This document shows positions 10,531 through 22,700 of a stretch of 64,000 nucleotides of DNA, piece after piece. Position numbers and translations under genes: made by a program. Where the stretch lies: contig JAQFVV010012416.1 of NCBI GenBank assembly GCA_028023455.1, positions 8,437,967 to 8,501,966 on the forward strand, given 5' to 3'. Positions within the stretch are counted from its first letter, which is position 1. Each line of letters opens with the position of its first letter. A model generated the notes under the pieces. The model had not been told where the DNA came from. It ran no database searches and worked only from the letters and a program-made list of their open reading frames with translations. This stretch comes from Epiperipatus broadwayi. Its lineage: Eukaryota; Onychophora; Udeonychophora; Euonychophora; Peripatidae.

Positions 10531-10710
10531 GGTCAGAATGACTAAAATGTCAACATGGATAGGATGATAACCTTGGCACTCACATGGGCTTTGAACATTC
10601 CATCATCATTTTCAATGAAATGGATGGCTGAAGAGTTGTGGGTTGGAGTGGTTTGAAGCCTGTCCATTAAAGTCTGAAGATTAGCTATCTTAATATAAAG
10701 CTGAGCACTG

Positions 10711-10713
<3 letters not shown>

Positions 10714-10755
<42 letters not shown>
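10714..10755. repeat. (TA)n microsatellite
   Basis: A TA run of about 20 units lies inside the F1 copy, at the left edge of the F3 insertion. Confidence 0.95.
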
Positions 10756-10756
<1 letters not shown>

Positions 10757-10759
<3 letters not shown>

Positions 10760-10982
10760 ATAATAACAAGTCAGATGTCACATGACTTATATATAGCTTG
10801 CACTTACAAATATGTAAAATTAAGAGCATGCTAATAGCTCTAGACAAGCTTTTTTTTATTTATGATAAATGCTACTACAAGAGAAGGCATTCAAATCACA
10901 TGATTTGAATGCCTTCTCTTGTAGTAGCATTTATCATAAATAAAAAAAAGCTTGTCTAGAGCTATTAGCATGCTCTTAATTT

Positions 10983-10984
<2 letters not shown>
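10757..10984. mobile_element. F3 element with perfect 170-bp hairpin
   Basis: The left part (AAGTCAGATGTCACATGAC) matches the F3 copies at 13.9 and 28.2 kb. From 10815 to 10984 the sequence is a foldback with two 84-bp arms and a 2-bp spacer (CA), in which I find no mismatch. Arm landmarks are GAGCATGCTAATAGCTC and CTACTACAAGAGAAGGC. It would form a very stable RNA or DNA hairpin and looks recently formed. It has no coding capacity. Confidence 0.8.
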
Positions 10985-11020
<36 letters not shown>

Positions 11021-11035
11021 GAAATGGTAATCTGG

Positions 11036-11066
11036 ACCAACTGATGAGTGCTGGTTTAGTATGAAA
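11036..11066 (+). ncRNA. Hammerhead ribozyme, F1, 3'-truncated remnant
   Basis: ACCAA / CTGATGA / hairpin TGCT-GGTTT-AGTA / GAAA is intact, but the following stem III and the UUGGU strand of stem I present at 34.25 kb are deleted. It cannot cleave. Confidence 0.7.
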
Positions 11067-11205
11067 TTCTTTTATTATTTATCTTTTCAACATGTGTGTA
11101 ATCAGGTGGGTCAGCAATATAAGATGGAATGGAGAGTTGAGGGTCTTGTAAAAGTCTGAGTTCAAATCTCTTATATATTAGAGGATGTTTAATTAAAGAT
11201 AATAC

Positions 11206-12615
11206 AGATGGTATTTAGAAAGTTCATTGCTCTAAAAATAGTGTGTATATATATATATATTGAAATAAACATTATTCATTTCAATTTTTAAAAAAATATT
11301 TCCCCCCTCTTCTCAGCAAAATGATATGCAAATTTGCTTTTAAAAAAAGAACTAAAAGAGATTCAAGAAAAAATAAGTTTTGATATAAAATTAGTTTTTT
11401 CTTTTCTTTTGATCAGAAGGGAATATTACTTTATTCAAATCTCTGGATTTTTACTATGCTTTGTGGATAAAAAGGAAGGTCTCTATTAACAGTTAGCTAG
11501 ATCTAATCTGGATCAAATTTTAAATAATATTTTGAATAACTGTAGCTGAAATGAAAAAATAGGCTTATTTAAAAGACAGCTAAAAATTACAAGACTATAT
11601 TATCATCATAAACTGACTTAATATTTGTCAGAAAAGAAATATGACAATTATTTTGTTTTGGTGAGTCTTATCTTTAAAGTCTGATTTGTACTTTATTTTA
11701 ACTAATCTGAATTTGTAAATAACACTTGTTATCCAGATATTATTTTGAAAGAAACTCTCAAAAGAAAGAAATGAATTTGTAATAACTTCTCTTTATTTAT
11801 TAAAATTATTTTTTAAAAAATAATAATAATCATTATATTCTCATATGTATGCTAAGCTTATAAATTTTATATGTTATTAATAAGAGGAAAACGTAAAGAA
11901 ATAATGATAATTTTGTAAATACAATGCACACATATAAATTGCATAAGTCTCAAATAACTGTAGTTAATGTAATTATTTCCATTAGTCTCATAGTTAAACT
12001 TATATTTGATTACTGAAAATTGGATTTTATGTAGATGGATTTATATATGTGTGATTTTTTGTTCAATGTTTAATCGTTTACATATGTTAGCATCCATGTA
12101 GAAGAATATATTCCTATCAGTTTAATGAGTTAGGGTTTGATCTCAGAATGAGTCATCCCTTATTTAGTTAGGGTTAGGACCAAAATGTCATCTCTTTTAG
12201 TTATTATTATACAAGCAGTTATGTTTAGGATTATATTTAAAAAGACCATTACTTATAATTATTGTGATAAAGATAGCATTGATGTCTATCCTATATAAAG
12301 CATATATGTGTGTAAGGACTAGGGGAGATATGTGAATCAAAGAACTGTTTGTATTTATGGATTTATACATGCTTAAAATTATATTTAAGTTTATTGAAGT
12401 CAGGATTAAAGGTGCAGTAAATGTATTATATTATCTATGAATATACTAATCCTATGATGTATAAAGATTTTAAAGGACTTTGTTAAAAAAATAAATTGCA
12501 TCTCAATTAATTATTATACTTTGTAAATAAATTACTGTTACATGATTTGTTAATTTTATTAAAGAAAATAAATTGTACATCAATTAATAAGTACACTTGG
12601 AAAAAAATTATTATT
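11206..12615. other. Unassigned AT-rich DNA
   Basis: No gene was recognised. Two stretches near 12130-12225 carry a GTTAGGG-type phrase (AGTTAGGGTTTGATCTCAG and AGTTAGGGTTAGGACC) but no telomere-like array. Confidence 0.35.
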
Positions 12616-13063
12616 ACATGATTTATTAATTTGTTTATGTAAGATTTCATGGTCTACCCTTATTCATTGGGAATGACTTATGTTCCACGTGATCTAGCCC
12701 AGCATTACAAGTGGGGCTATGAAATGATGATATTACTATATTAAATAAAATATTGTTTATGTACCAGTGTTGATTTAAGTCTTGATGCTTAAAGTCACAT
12801 GTCATCTGTGACATTTATCTAAATAATTAAATAGAGTATTACATGATTTATTAATTTGTTTATGTAAGATTTCATGGTCTACCCTTATTCATTGGGAATG
12901 ACTTATCTTCCACGTGATCTAGCCCAGCATTACAAGTGGGGCTATGAAATGATGATATTACTATATTAAATAAAATATTGTTTATGTACCAGTGTTGATT
13001 TAAGTCTTGATGCTTAAAGTCACATGTCATCTGTGACATTTATCTAAATAATTAAATAGAGAA
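12616..13063 (+). repeat. 225-bp tandem duplication, two near-identical copies
   Basis: Unit 1 (12616-12840) and unit 2 (12841-13063) both start ACATGATTTATTAATTTG and differ at very few bases (for example ATGTTCC versus ATCTTCC). No open frame or ribozyme core is visible. The low divergence implies a recent local duplication or an assembly duplication. Confidence 0.85.
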
Positions 13064-13439
13064 TTGTGAAATATTCTAGTCTGACCATTACAATATATAT
13101 CAAATACCCTCTTCATAAGGGCAAAAAAATGCCTATAGTTAAAGAAACTAAAATTATATAGTCATCGACTGGAGTTGATTCTATACAACTATGCAAGAAA
13201 TTGAGTTGAATTTAAAATCTTAAAGTTTCTTAATTTCAGGCTTTTAGTTTGACAGTAAACAATAAATTAAATATTGTTGCCAGATGCCTACGTGTTTAAA
13301 TTTCAATTTTAAACGCCAAGTCATCATTGTTAAAAGCAATATCAAGAAACTGATCTGTGTAGATTTGTATGCACTAATATTTGGTAGATTAAAATTGTTA
13401 TAGATAGTGCTAAAACAGAAATGCCTCCTTTGTGTGTGT

Positions 13440-14010
13440 ATATATATATATAATAAAATAAAATAATGAGCGTACTAATAGCTCTAACCAAGCTTTATCG
13501 ATAAATGCCACAAGAGAAAGCATTTAAAATCTCTATCTAGAAACATCCCCATTCCCAAACTGGTTTTAAGCTATTGGCTATTCTCAGTGAGGCACTAAGA
13601 TTTACTAATATACATATAACTAAAATGGAACTGGGTTGTTTGACATCAAAATTTATAAAAGAGAGAATAATACCACTCTCTCTCTAACCTTTGTTGTTAT
13701 ATAAGCTTAGTTTTTGACATAGTTTTGAAATTATAGGATTAATTTTGTCTATTGATTTAATTTATATGTAGACTAAATAATCTAAAATCACTATTAATAT
13801 ATAACAACAAGGCTTAAAGAAAGTGGTATTCTCTTTTTCATTGTTTTTGATTAATCACATAATTCATTGGGAAGTTATTTACTTCCATTTCAAATACAGA
13901 TTTAAAGTTGTATATCACATGACCTAATTTGACAAGCTTGTATTACAAATGTTATATAATGAGCTTGCAAATGGCTCTTAACAAACTTTTCAGAATATCC
14001 CCAATCTAAC
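13440..14010. mobile_element. F3/F2-like composite with decayed hammerhead and inverted arms
   Basis: The left part (TAATGAGCGTACTAATAGCTC) and right part (TAATGAGCTTGCAAATGGCTC) carry F3 terminal sequence. Segments near 13655-13705 and 13798-13845 are inverted copies of each other (AGAATAATACCAC, AACAACAAGG). A decayed hammerhead on the minus strand at about 13553-13592 has CTGAGAA, an AGC/GCT stem and AAAA where GAAA is expected. A (TA)n patch (about 13439-13453) is at the left edge. It is an old, rearranged copy. Confidence 0.55.
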
Positions 14011-14814
14011 AGAGGCTAAAGATAGAATGGTATCATTCTATATTTTTGTGATTTTTGATGTTGCAACAGAAAAAGAAAATAATGAAAGACTAAGAACAGA
14101 AATGTGACTCCTGTAGTGAATATCCAACAATTGTATTCCATATTTGGAACCATAACAAAGGATGTATAAAGAGCGAGTTTATAAAAAATAATTATTAGCA
14201 ACTATTTTTATCTAAATGTAAAGAGAACAAATAATCAGCAGATCATCATCAGAAGGTATAATATGGCATTATCGGCAAACAGTCATCATCATAAAATGGA
14301 TAAATAATGCAAAGTATGTGGACTTTCAAGGTGATCTTCAATACCTAACACTATCAAAATAATTCTAATGGGAATTATACAGCTATCCACAGATATAGTT
14401 AGCTTCGGATAAATGAACATATGTGTACAAGAATAAAGACACAACATTATTTATTCTAGTACTAAATTAATTTATTTTGGTTATTAATAAATTAATGAAT
14501 TAATGGATAAAAAATAATTAAGATTCTCAGTAGAAATAAATTATTTCTGACTTTGACTTAAATATTAAATATTTCATAGGTTGAAAATGAAATTGTAGTT
14601 TACATATATATATATAATATTATAAATCGATGTCTGTATTTCTTCAAAATAATATACACAAATTTATAAATAAATATTTAAAAAATACAGTATTTAAAAG
14701 CTTATAAATATATATATATATATGTATAACAGTCACTTAGGAGCGCTTTCAACTAACTTGTAGCTTTGTCAACTATCACGTTTAAAATGTCAGCTTTCCC
14801 ATAATTCAATGATG

Positions 14815-16052
14815 TCAACTTTCCCATAATTCTGTGATTTTAATGTTTGCTGCTTTCCTATTAACCAAATGTTGCTTGTATTTACATATTAACATCGCCT
14901 CTTTAATTTTCCTTTTATTATTATTTCTTTCAGTTTCCAATATTTTTACATTGTTATAATTAAAATTGAAACCATATATACATAATTTATAATGGTCATA
15001 AAAGACAGAAACTGATAAATTATCATTATTTTTAAAATTTTGTTTTGTATTTTGAATCCTTTTAAATAACAATAAGTGTTCCTTTGTTCTTTTTTCCAAT
15101 GTGCACCTCGATTCACCTATATATCCAAAGCCACACCCACATGTTCATTTGTAAATGATACAATTTTTATTTGTAAATAAAGTTTTATCCTTTAAATTGT
15201 TTATTAATTTATTTAATGTAGGTGGTGCATAAAATGCAATATCACTTATTCCTTTATAAATTTTCTTAATGAAACTTGCCTGTTGATTTGAAATATATGG
15301 TATTGATATCCACAATTTTTTATCAGAAGAATTAACAATATTATTATTTTTATATTTATAAATAAAATTTTTAATAGTATAATAAACAGAATCATAATTG
15401 TATCCAACGTTTAACAATTCATTATAATAAGTTTCAATATTTTTAGTTTTATCTGATGCACATTTACAAAGGTTATCATTTCTAAATAAAAAGGATTTCA
15501 AACCTGCCATTTTATGTGACATTGGTACTTTTGATTCATATGGAATATATCCTCTTTTTGTATTGGTTTAAGAGTCATATAGTAATCCAGTTTATCCTTG
15601 TTTCTGGTTATCTTGAGATCTAAAAATTGTATACTCATTAAATTTTCATCTGTTTTAATCCACTTTAAGCCCTTTATATTATTTAATTCCTTGAACAAAT
15701 CATTAATAGAATTTGGCTTTCCACAGACAAAAACATCATCAACATATCGACTGTATAAAATAATATCTTTCTGATAATGATCCTTTTTTAAAATATTTTC
15801 TTCATATGTAGATATAACAAAATTACATATCTGAGCAACTGTAGGAAGTCCCATGGGACACCCATTATTCATTTTATAAAATTTGTGCTTAAAAATTGCA
15901 TAAATGTTTCTATCAATAAAGTTTAATGTTTCAATAATAAATTTTATTACTTTAACGTTAACATTTTTTAATTTCAATGCATTCTTAATTATTTCAATAG
16001 AAGTCATTCTGTCAATTAATAAAACTTTATTTACAAATAAAAATTGTATCAT
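14815..16052 (-). pseudogene. Penelope-like reverse transcriptase plus GIY-YIG endonuclease, broken
   Basis: Three frames cover the protein in order. The first (15498-16052) has RT palm motifs: NNGCPMGLPTV (the GxPMG loop), YSRYVDDVFV (YVDD, the catalytic Asp pair), and FLDLKITRNK. The second (15145-15522) carries the linker with LKSFLFRNDNLC and WISIPY. The third (14815-15099) carries the end of the GIY-YIG domain, LEKRTKEHLLL, ERNNNKRKIKEAMLI and ELWES. A frameshift lies near 15500-15540. A TGA replaces the Trp codon of the IYKWTCGCG segment near 15147-15150, while the inverted copy retains TGG. The RT N-terminus is missing. It belongs to the same family as PLE-1 and PLE-3 and is inactive as it stands. 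Confidence 0.9.
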
Positions 16053-16392
16053 TTACAAATGGACATGTGGGTGTGGCCGTGGATATATAGGTGAATCGAG
16101 GTGCACATTGGAAAAAAGAACAAAGGAACACTTATTGTTATTTAAAAGGATTCAAAATACAAAACAAAATTTTAAAAATAATGATAATTTATCAGCTTCT
16201 GTCTTTTATGACCATAATAAATTATGTATATATGGTTTCAATTTTAATTATAACAATGTAAAAATATTGGAAACTGAAAGAAATAATAATAAAAGGAAAA
16301 TTAAAGAGGCGATGTTAATATGTAAATACAAGCAACATTTGGTTAATAGGCAAGCAGCAAACATTAAGATCACAGAATTATGGGAAAGTTGA
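16028..16392 (+). CDS. Penelope-like GIY-YIG endonuclease fragment, inverted arm
   Basis: The plus-strand copy of the endonuclease has IYKWTCGCGRGYIGESRCT, then LEKRTKEHLLLFKR, ERNNNKRKIKEAMLI and ELWES before TGA. The open frame runs from 15904, but codons before about 16028 are the antisense of the RT segment and not native. The arm preserves the Trp codon mutated in the minus copy, so that stop arose after the two arms separated or came from a different template. It is a fragment and not expected to function alone. Confidence 0.8.
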
Positions 16393-16556
16393 CATCATTG
16401 AATTATGGGAAAGCTGACATTTTAAACGTGATAGTTGACAAAGCTGCAAGTTAGTTGAAAGCACTCCTAAGTGACTGTTATACATATATATTTTATAAGC
16501 TTTTAAATACTGTATTTTTTAAATATTTATTTATAAATTTGCATATATATATATAT

Positions 16557-18751
16557 TGTAATGTTTTACTTTTTTTATTATTATTATTAAACATGAAAAA
16601 AATAAAAGTTCGCAAATAAAACTTCTTTTTTAAGAATTAAAAATTGAAAATTAAAATTCTATACTAAACTCATATATATTTAAAATCGCACAGATGAGAA
16701 ATTAAAAAAAAGAAACTTTATTAAAAAAAAAGAAAAAGTATTTTAAAACTAAATTGTCAGTAAAGATTTAAAGATAAAAGTATATCTAAGTTTGTACAAA
16801 ACAAATTAATTAATGTTATTGAAAAAAATGGAAATGATTAATTTAATTAGTCCAAGTGAACTAGCCCTTGGGTATTTAAATGTATAAGCAATGGTCAGAT
16901 AGGAAAACAATAGAAACTAATGTCCAATAAAAGAAATCCATCAGAAAATCAGACCTCAATGGAAGGATCATCATCATCGATGACATAATGTCCATTGGAT
17001 CCTAAAGTTACATATAAAAGAAAAAGTTTGAAAATAAAATTTTTAGTGAATAATTATTATTAAGAGAGGACAGATATGTGTTAAGTTGGAGAGGGTTGGA
17101 GGAGAAGGGATTGAAAGACGCACTTTCAATTTCTTCAGTTGTTCAAAAAAATGAAACATCGTTTTCCAATATTGCGGACCACAGGACATCAAGGCCTGGA
17201 AGAATACCATCAACCATAAAGGACCAACAGTTAACTACACACCGATCTCCTTATGACTTTGTGGGAATTAACACCTTCCATTACAAGAAATCAGAGACTA
17301 CGGACATTTTTCAAAACAGTAAGAAATATATAATTAATGAACATTTGAAAACACTAAGAACTCTAAAATATAAACTTTTTCCCAATATTTAATTTATAGA
17401 AATAGAATCCTATCTGACCAACTTTATTTATTATTAAGTAATTTTAATTGGATGTATGTCTTTTTGTAAAATCATTTCCATTTATTTTTTTTGTTCTTTT
17501 AAGTTTTTATTATGATTTCTGTTTTTCGTTAAACTAGATTATATAAATGTTAAACTTAAGTCCAGCATGAATGGCTATATAGATTTGTAAAGTTATATTA
17601 GGGGAGCCTAATCTTAGGTTGTTCATTTTGTAGTTGAATTAGGTCAATGGATTGGATATATTGGTGTAATTAGTAGACGTAGTATGAGATTCGCTACAGG
17701 CAGAATCTCTATTATATGCCGCACACACTCGTTTTGGCCTATGGAAAAAATTATAAGATGGAGCCTGCAGTTCCTTCCTATGGAGTTTTTTTTTTATTGC
17801 TCTATTGTCAGATAGATGTAGTATTCCTATCTGACGAGAGGCAATTTCTTCTCTTAACCTGTCATATTCATATTACATTGAACACATCGATATATCAGGT
17901 GGATTGACGTTGGTTTAACTGCGAACTTTTGGCCTAAGGTTAAATAAGGGATAAAATATTTTCTTTTCAAATGCAATCTATGTAGTCTATTCATACTCAA
18001 CATTCTAAATAAAACTGCATTAAATTTAAGTTAGGTATAGACACTTGCATGGATTCGTTATCGGTTAATTGTGTTTTTGGTTTTCATATTTGATCAAAAT
18101 GTATAGACATTCAGTAAATACTGATACCTTATGGTGAGTATCTAAGATGTACTTATTTCAGATGTCTTTTAAGTTATTGGTGTCTATGCGGCATCTTATG
18201 ATAAATGCCATTGGGTTTCTTATAAATTTCCCTCTGCATTTCCATCAATGATTTTATATTTTGATCGTTTATGTTTTTTTTTAAATGTTTTTGACCGTGT
18301 AATCTATGTAACCGATCTATACTCAACATTATAAAACAAACTTTTATAAATCCATCTGTGCAAACTTATAAAAATTAAAATGTAAATTAAAATCTAAAAT
18401 AAAAGTTAAAAATAATGTTAAATTTTAAAAATGTAAACATACTAAAAGAATAACACTAAATGTTATATATATGTGCGTAAATAAATGTTTGTGTGTTAAT
18501 TACTGGCAGTGGCTTATTTTATCCTTTTTTTAAAAAATATTCTTAGATAAGAATTTATTATAAAATATAAATCTCTGCTGTTCCACTGAGCTAGTGACAA
18601 TGGGCTAATGACCGGAATCAATATAAAATAAAAATAAAAAAATGTTTTTTTGACTTATGTATCTGCCTACTATATAAATTTTCTAGGTTCAAATGCCTAG
18701 TGGCGCCCTGTAGTGTAGATTACATTAAGTCTCTTATTCCAGATCGTTATA
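16557..18751. mobile_element. Solo LTR S1 of a long-LTR retrotransposon
   Basis: About 2.2 kb starts TGTAATG and ends CGTTATA (an eroded CGTTACA), between two AT-repeat patches (ATATAT on each side, a possible TSD). Long stretches match the solo LTR at 56.94-58.99 kb, for example GCATGAATGGCT, AATGGATTGGATATAT and CTTATGATAAATGCCATTGG. A TATAAAAG box lies at 17013-17020. Internal blocks are in a different order from S2 (see findings). Open frames here (17078-17392, 17716-17907) have no recognisable domain and are not conserved in S2. Confidence 0.7.
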
Positions 18752-18764
18752 ATATATATATATA

Positions 18765-19055
18765 TAATTGAATATTTATAATACAGTAATTAGATTTATG
18801 CAAAGTATAATTTTAAAAATTTTATCCACTTAGGAGCGTTTTCGACTATCTTCATAGTCTTTGTCAACTAACACTTTGAAATGGTAACCTCTGTTAGTTG
18901 ACAAAGACTATGCAGATAGTCAAAAGTGCTCCCAAGTGAATAAAAATTTTAAAGTTACACTTTACATATATCTAATTACTGTATATATAAATATTCAATT
19001 ATAAGATTACATATATTGATTTGAAGAAATATAGACATCGAATTATATTATTATA
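18765..19055. mobile_element. PLE 3'-end palindrome (no coding part)
   Basis: Two inverted copies of the PLE-1/2 family 3' UTR meet near 18890. The left arm (18765-18890) and right arm (18890-19055) both carry the TTGTCAACTA / TAGTTGACAA motif with the hairpin and GAAA or AAAA (18832-18870, 18896-18933), followed by the terminal CAGTAATTAGAT stretch. (TA)n lies at the left edge. This is an extreme 5' truncation of both arms of a PLE insertion. Confidence 0.75.
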
Positions 19056-21532
19056 TATATATTGTACCAAGAAATTTAAAGAAGTACAAGTTAGATTAAT
19101 AAATTCATTTACATAAATGTAAAAATTTCACAAGCATCATTAACTAAAGTCATATGATATGTAATTTAAAGTGATTACTTAAATCTTCACGCTCTCAGTT
19201 CCAAACGCTTCAGATTGGCCCATACATATATCTTGGGTGAAAAAAGATAGAGGATATCTATTCTATTTTTTAAAAGACTTTATCTTGTGTTTGGAAAGGA
19301 GAATATTCATTATAAATAGCATTCAGTCTGTAAAGTGCTTGTGCTATGCTGTAAGCTACATTATTATTACAATCACTTTACGTAATTTGTTGAGCTTTTT
19401 TTTTTATCGCTATTTCTTAATGATTATAAACCATATAATAATAAAATAATTACATTTTTAATTAGTTTTAAATAAGATTGCTGCTGATGATGATAATCAA
19501 ACAATTATGGAAGATATCTTGGTTACATTTTCTGATTACCATACACCAAACCAAACCTCAGAGAATTTATTTAATTCTCATCCATAACAATTTTTATATG
19601 GGACATGAACTATATCATTCTTCTTATAAGCATCACTTCAATTATTGAAGAATACCTATGGATACATTACTCTCAAATATCACCATCGCAGATTTTATAT
19701 CATTGGCATTCCAACATTTTTCCAGCATAGGACATGATTCTGCAGAGTTGAGGATAAACATTTCAGGCACACATTTAAACTGAGATTAATTAGATAAGCA
19801 TAGTATGGACAACTAAATATATTTTATAACAATTTATTTAAGGATTTTTGATTCGTGACTATGGATATAAATACTAATTACAGAAAGACAGTCTTCATTA
19901 AAATGCTTGCATATATATTGGAAAGAGTATACGAGTGAATTATTTTGAAAATTAAAGTTTAATTTTGATAGTCATTAATCATGTGACTCATCCAATATAT
20001 TATCAGACCCTTCATTTCTGACATATGCATATATATTTTCTTTTTATAAGATTTTATAATTAAACATAATAATAGCAATAGAAAAAGGAATACTACATTC
20101 TCTTCTACATTATTAATAAATGCTATTCAAAAACAATTATTAAAATATTATCTACAATAAAAATAAAATATTTAATCATAATGAAATTTGTTTTAATGAT
20201 TGAGGTCTCTTATTTCCATATTTACATAATTAACAGAATGTACGAGATTTTTTTGATAACTCTGAAAACTTACTTTAATCCTAAGTATCTTAATAAATAG
20301 AAGTCTTTACTTTGCATTTATTCTATATTGTAATTGACTTTGGTTCCAGTTAAGAATCAGCACTGACACTTCTATTATGGGCAAGAAAAGTTTTTTTTAA
20401 AGCATTACTACTTCTGGACTGATAGCAGTCATAGTTAAATGTTTTATAGGCTATATGGCTGAAGCTCTTGCTAGTACATTTTTAATGTTTTTAGCGCATG
20501 ACTTTGGTAGATTCTATTCTCCAAATTTATCAATCTAGATGTAGTCTCATAAATTTAGCATTTTAAATACTCCCAAAAGCTGTATTCTTTAGAACCCAAT
20601 TATTACTGAATTGCTATGTAAAAAAAAATAATGGTAGTAATTGAGAATCTTTTCATATTATTCACATGAGAAGTAATTGTTATAACTTGGAATGTTTCCA
20701 TATATTAATAGCATTGTTTTCCTTCTTCCCCTTCTTCCTGTATATATAGAAACACCAATGTGCAAGGAAAATTATCTTCCCATCACTTATAGCTAATTTA
20801 TTTTTTTGATTGTGGTTTTTTTTGTTTGTTTTTATTTTTTTGTTATACTTTCATACTATATACCTTTACCCTGTTTAGTGATAACAATTGCTTCCCCAAA
20901 ATGCTTTCTAAAATAAAATCTCACATAAAAAAATAAACAGTTATAATGAATTCCTATGAAGAAAAAATTAATTTGTTGCTTTAAGATCTAGTTTAACGGC
21001 GCTGCTGGTGTGGAGGTTTGATTACCTTCTATAAAGGCTTTTTGTAATCACAAATAATTGATTCATCGATTGATTATTGATTCATCGTTGCCAACTTTAT
21101 TATTACGTTTTTCATATTTTTTATACCTGAAATTAAATACTTCACTTCTGCAGACATTAAGTCTGAGATTTGATTTGAATTTATGAAATCCACTTAACAA
21201 ACTCAAAGTGTGTCTTACATAAATCAGAAAAAGTCATTAATCATTTTTTAAATTATTTTTTTCTAATAGTGACATTAATTATATCTTATTGTTTTACTTT
21301 TAAGATGTAATATTTTCCTATATTTAGAATGTGTAAGATATTTTAAAATTCTTTCATCTTTTAATGTTTTTTTTTTTTTAAAAAAAAAACTAAATTAAAG
21401 TTAAAGAATTAAATCTCTTCACTATTTCCTAAATCTTTTTATTTATTTTTCCATAAATATTTGGAAATCATATCTTCTTTTTCTTTTAATGATTCTTTTT
21501 ACATTTTCACCATGATTTTAATATATTTATAT
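19056..21532. other. Unassigned AT-rich DNA
   Basis: No recognised gene, RNA or repeat family. The frame 19237-19449 (plus) has no motif. There is a T/A homopolymer junction near 21367-21390. Confidence 0.35.
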
Positions 21533-21600
21533 ATGATACTATTTCCAACTTTCTTATACACTTAACAATACTATTTTTTACACCAAAACTTTACACTTAC

Positions 21601-21632
21601 AGTTTTGACTGTCCTGCAGTCATCATCAGAAC
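21601..21632 (-). ncRNA. Hammerhead-like motif in PLE-4 terminal region
   Basis: On the minus strand, CTGATGA is followed by a strong hairpin (GACTG-CAGGA-CAGTC) and then AAAAC where GAAAC is expected, meaning G12 is replaced by A. Hammerheads are known from PLE terminal repeats, which supports descent from one. I could not pair a convincing stem I, and it is probably inactive. Confidence 0.45.
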
Positions 21633-22103
21633 TACAATATTCAAATATATAGGCACACAATTAATACATTATATTTATATACATAATTAATAACATACAT
21701 CTTAGCCTGACCATTATAAATAATCATTTTCTATTTTATTATTCTATTCGTAATTCATTTTATTTTCTTATTGATAGTATTTTATTAATAAATTATTCTA
21801 AATCAATTTTATTATAATTTTAAAACTTTAATCTTTAAACTCTACTATTTAATCTATCATTTTATTATCTTTTTAATTATATTTTCTTAATTACTTTTAA
21901 ACTTTCTTTTTTATTATTATATATTTAACTATTAACATTTTTACATTATAAATTACCTTATAATCCTATTTCCAAAAACCAACTGACTAATTTTCAAAAA
22001 ATTTTATACTTATTTAATAACTCCCTCTATCATCATTTTTTTCAACTTTAGTTTTTAAACTTTTTATATTCAAACTATTATTAATAATAATAACTATAAT
22101 TAT

Positions 22104-22700
22104 TCATAAAATTATTGTCTTTACCCCAAAATTCCTATTAAGATTTTGTTTTATATTTTTAATCAATATTGCTTCTTTAATTTTCCTATTTCTTCTATTA
22201 CTTGTATAATTAATCATTTTTATACTATCCTTCTCAAACCTATGACCTGTTTCTAATGAATGCAAATAAACAAATGACCTCTTATCATACTTATGTTGAA
22301 CTAATCTTGTATAAATTGAATTCTTTGTCTCACCTATATAATTTGTTTTTATATTTTTTTTACATGACTTACATTTAATTTTATAAACCCCATTTATGCA
22401 TTTTTCTACCTTTCTTACATATTTATTATCTAATATATTAAATATATTTTTCCTTCTTTTATTTACTCTCTTAAATTTTATTACATTATTAAACTTTTTA
22501 TTAATTTTAATAATTATTTTATTCATCCTTTTTACAATATTATTATTATAAGTTCTAATATCTGTATATTCATTCTTATCTATTTTATCTTTTCTACATA
22601 CTATCTTCTTATTTTTATTAAATTTTTCTTCTGATTTTCTTATACTTTCATCTATAATTTTCTCTGGATATTCATTATTTTTAAGTTCTTTAATTATCAA
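22104..22700 (-). CDS. Penelope-like GIY-YIG endonuclease fragment (PLE-4)
   Basis: A 198-codon frame encodes a Lys/Asn-rich linker followed by a GIY-YIG domain. GVYKIKCKSCKK (about residues 104-115) gives the GVY start and a CxxC pair. NYIGETKNSIYTRLVQHKY (about 122-140) gives YIGET and the conserved Arg and His. FVYLHSLETGHRF and RKIKEAILIKN follow, carrying the Glu of the final helix. This has the Cys-bearing architecture of canonical endonuclease-positive PLEs. The RT is absent, so the copy is 5'-truncated. The frame is intact, and the fragment start is an internal Met. Confidence 0.85.
   Translation of the reverse strand: MIIKELKNNEYPEKIIDESIRKSEEKFNKNKKIVCRKDKIDKNEYTDIRTYNNNIVKRMNKIIIKINKKFNNVIKFKRVNKRRKNIFNILDNKYVRKVEKCINGVYKIKCKSCKKNIKTNYIGETKNSIYTRLVQHKYDKRSFVYLHSLETGHRFEKDSIKMINYTSNRRNRKIKEAILIKNIKQNLNRNFGVKTIIL

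Larger units (their letters stand above)
10531..11205 (+). mobile_element. F1 hammerhead repeat, copy A, split by an F3 insertion
   Basis: The left part (10531-10713) and right part (about 11021-11205) align with the single element at 34.1-34.5 kb. Shared blocks include TGGATGGCTGAAGAGTTG, CCTGTCCATTAAAGTCTGAAG, split as CCTGTCCATTAA and AGTCTGAAG, and TCTGGACCAACTGATGA. It is interrupted by a (TA)n run and the F3 foldback at 10757-10984. The hammerhead at 11036-11066 has lost its 3' strand. It is non-coding. Confidence 0.7.
14600..16555. mobile_element. PLE-2: Penelope-like element with inverted 3' tail
   Basis: A minus-strand element (about 16018 down to 14600) encodes part of the RT and the GIY-YIG endonuclease. 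An inverted copy of its 3' part (about 16020 up to 16540) is attached at its 5' end. The 3' UTR ends contain the PLE motif GTTGACAAAGCT...TTAGTTGAAAG on both arms (14741-14775, 16431-16470). Short TA runs flank both sides (14602-14616, about 16542-16556). The layout is the same as PLE-1 but more of the RT is kept. Confidence 0.85.

Noticed and set aside
12125-12180. Telomere-like GTTAGGG phrases
   Set aside because: Only isolated occurrences, no tandem array.
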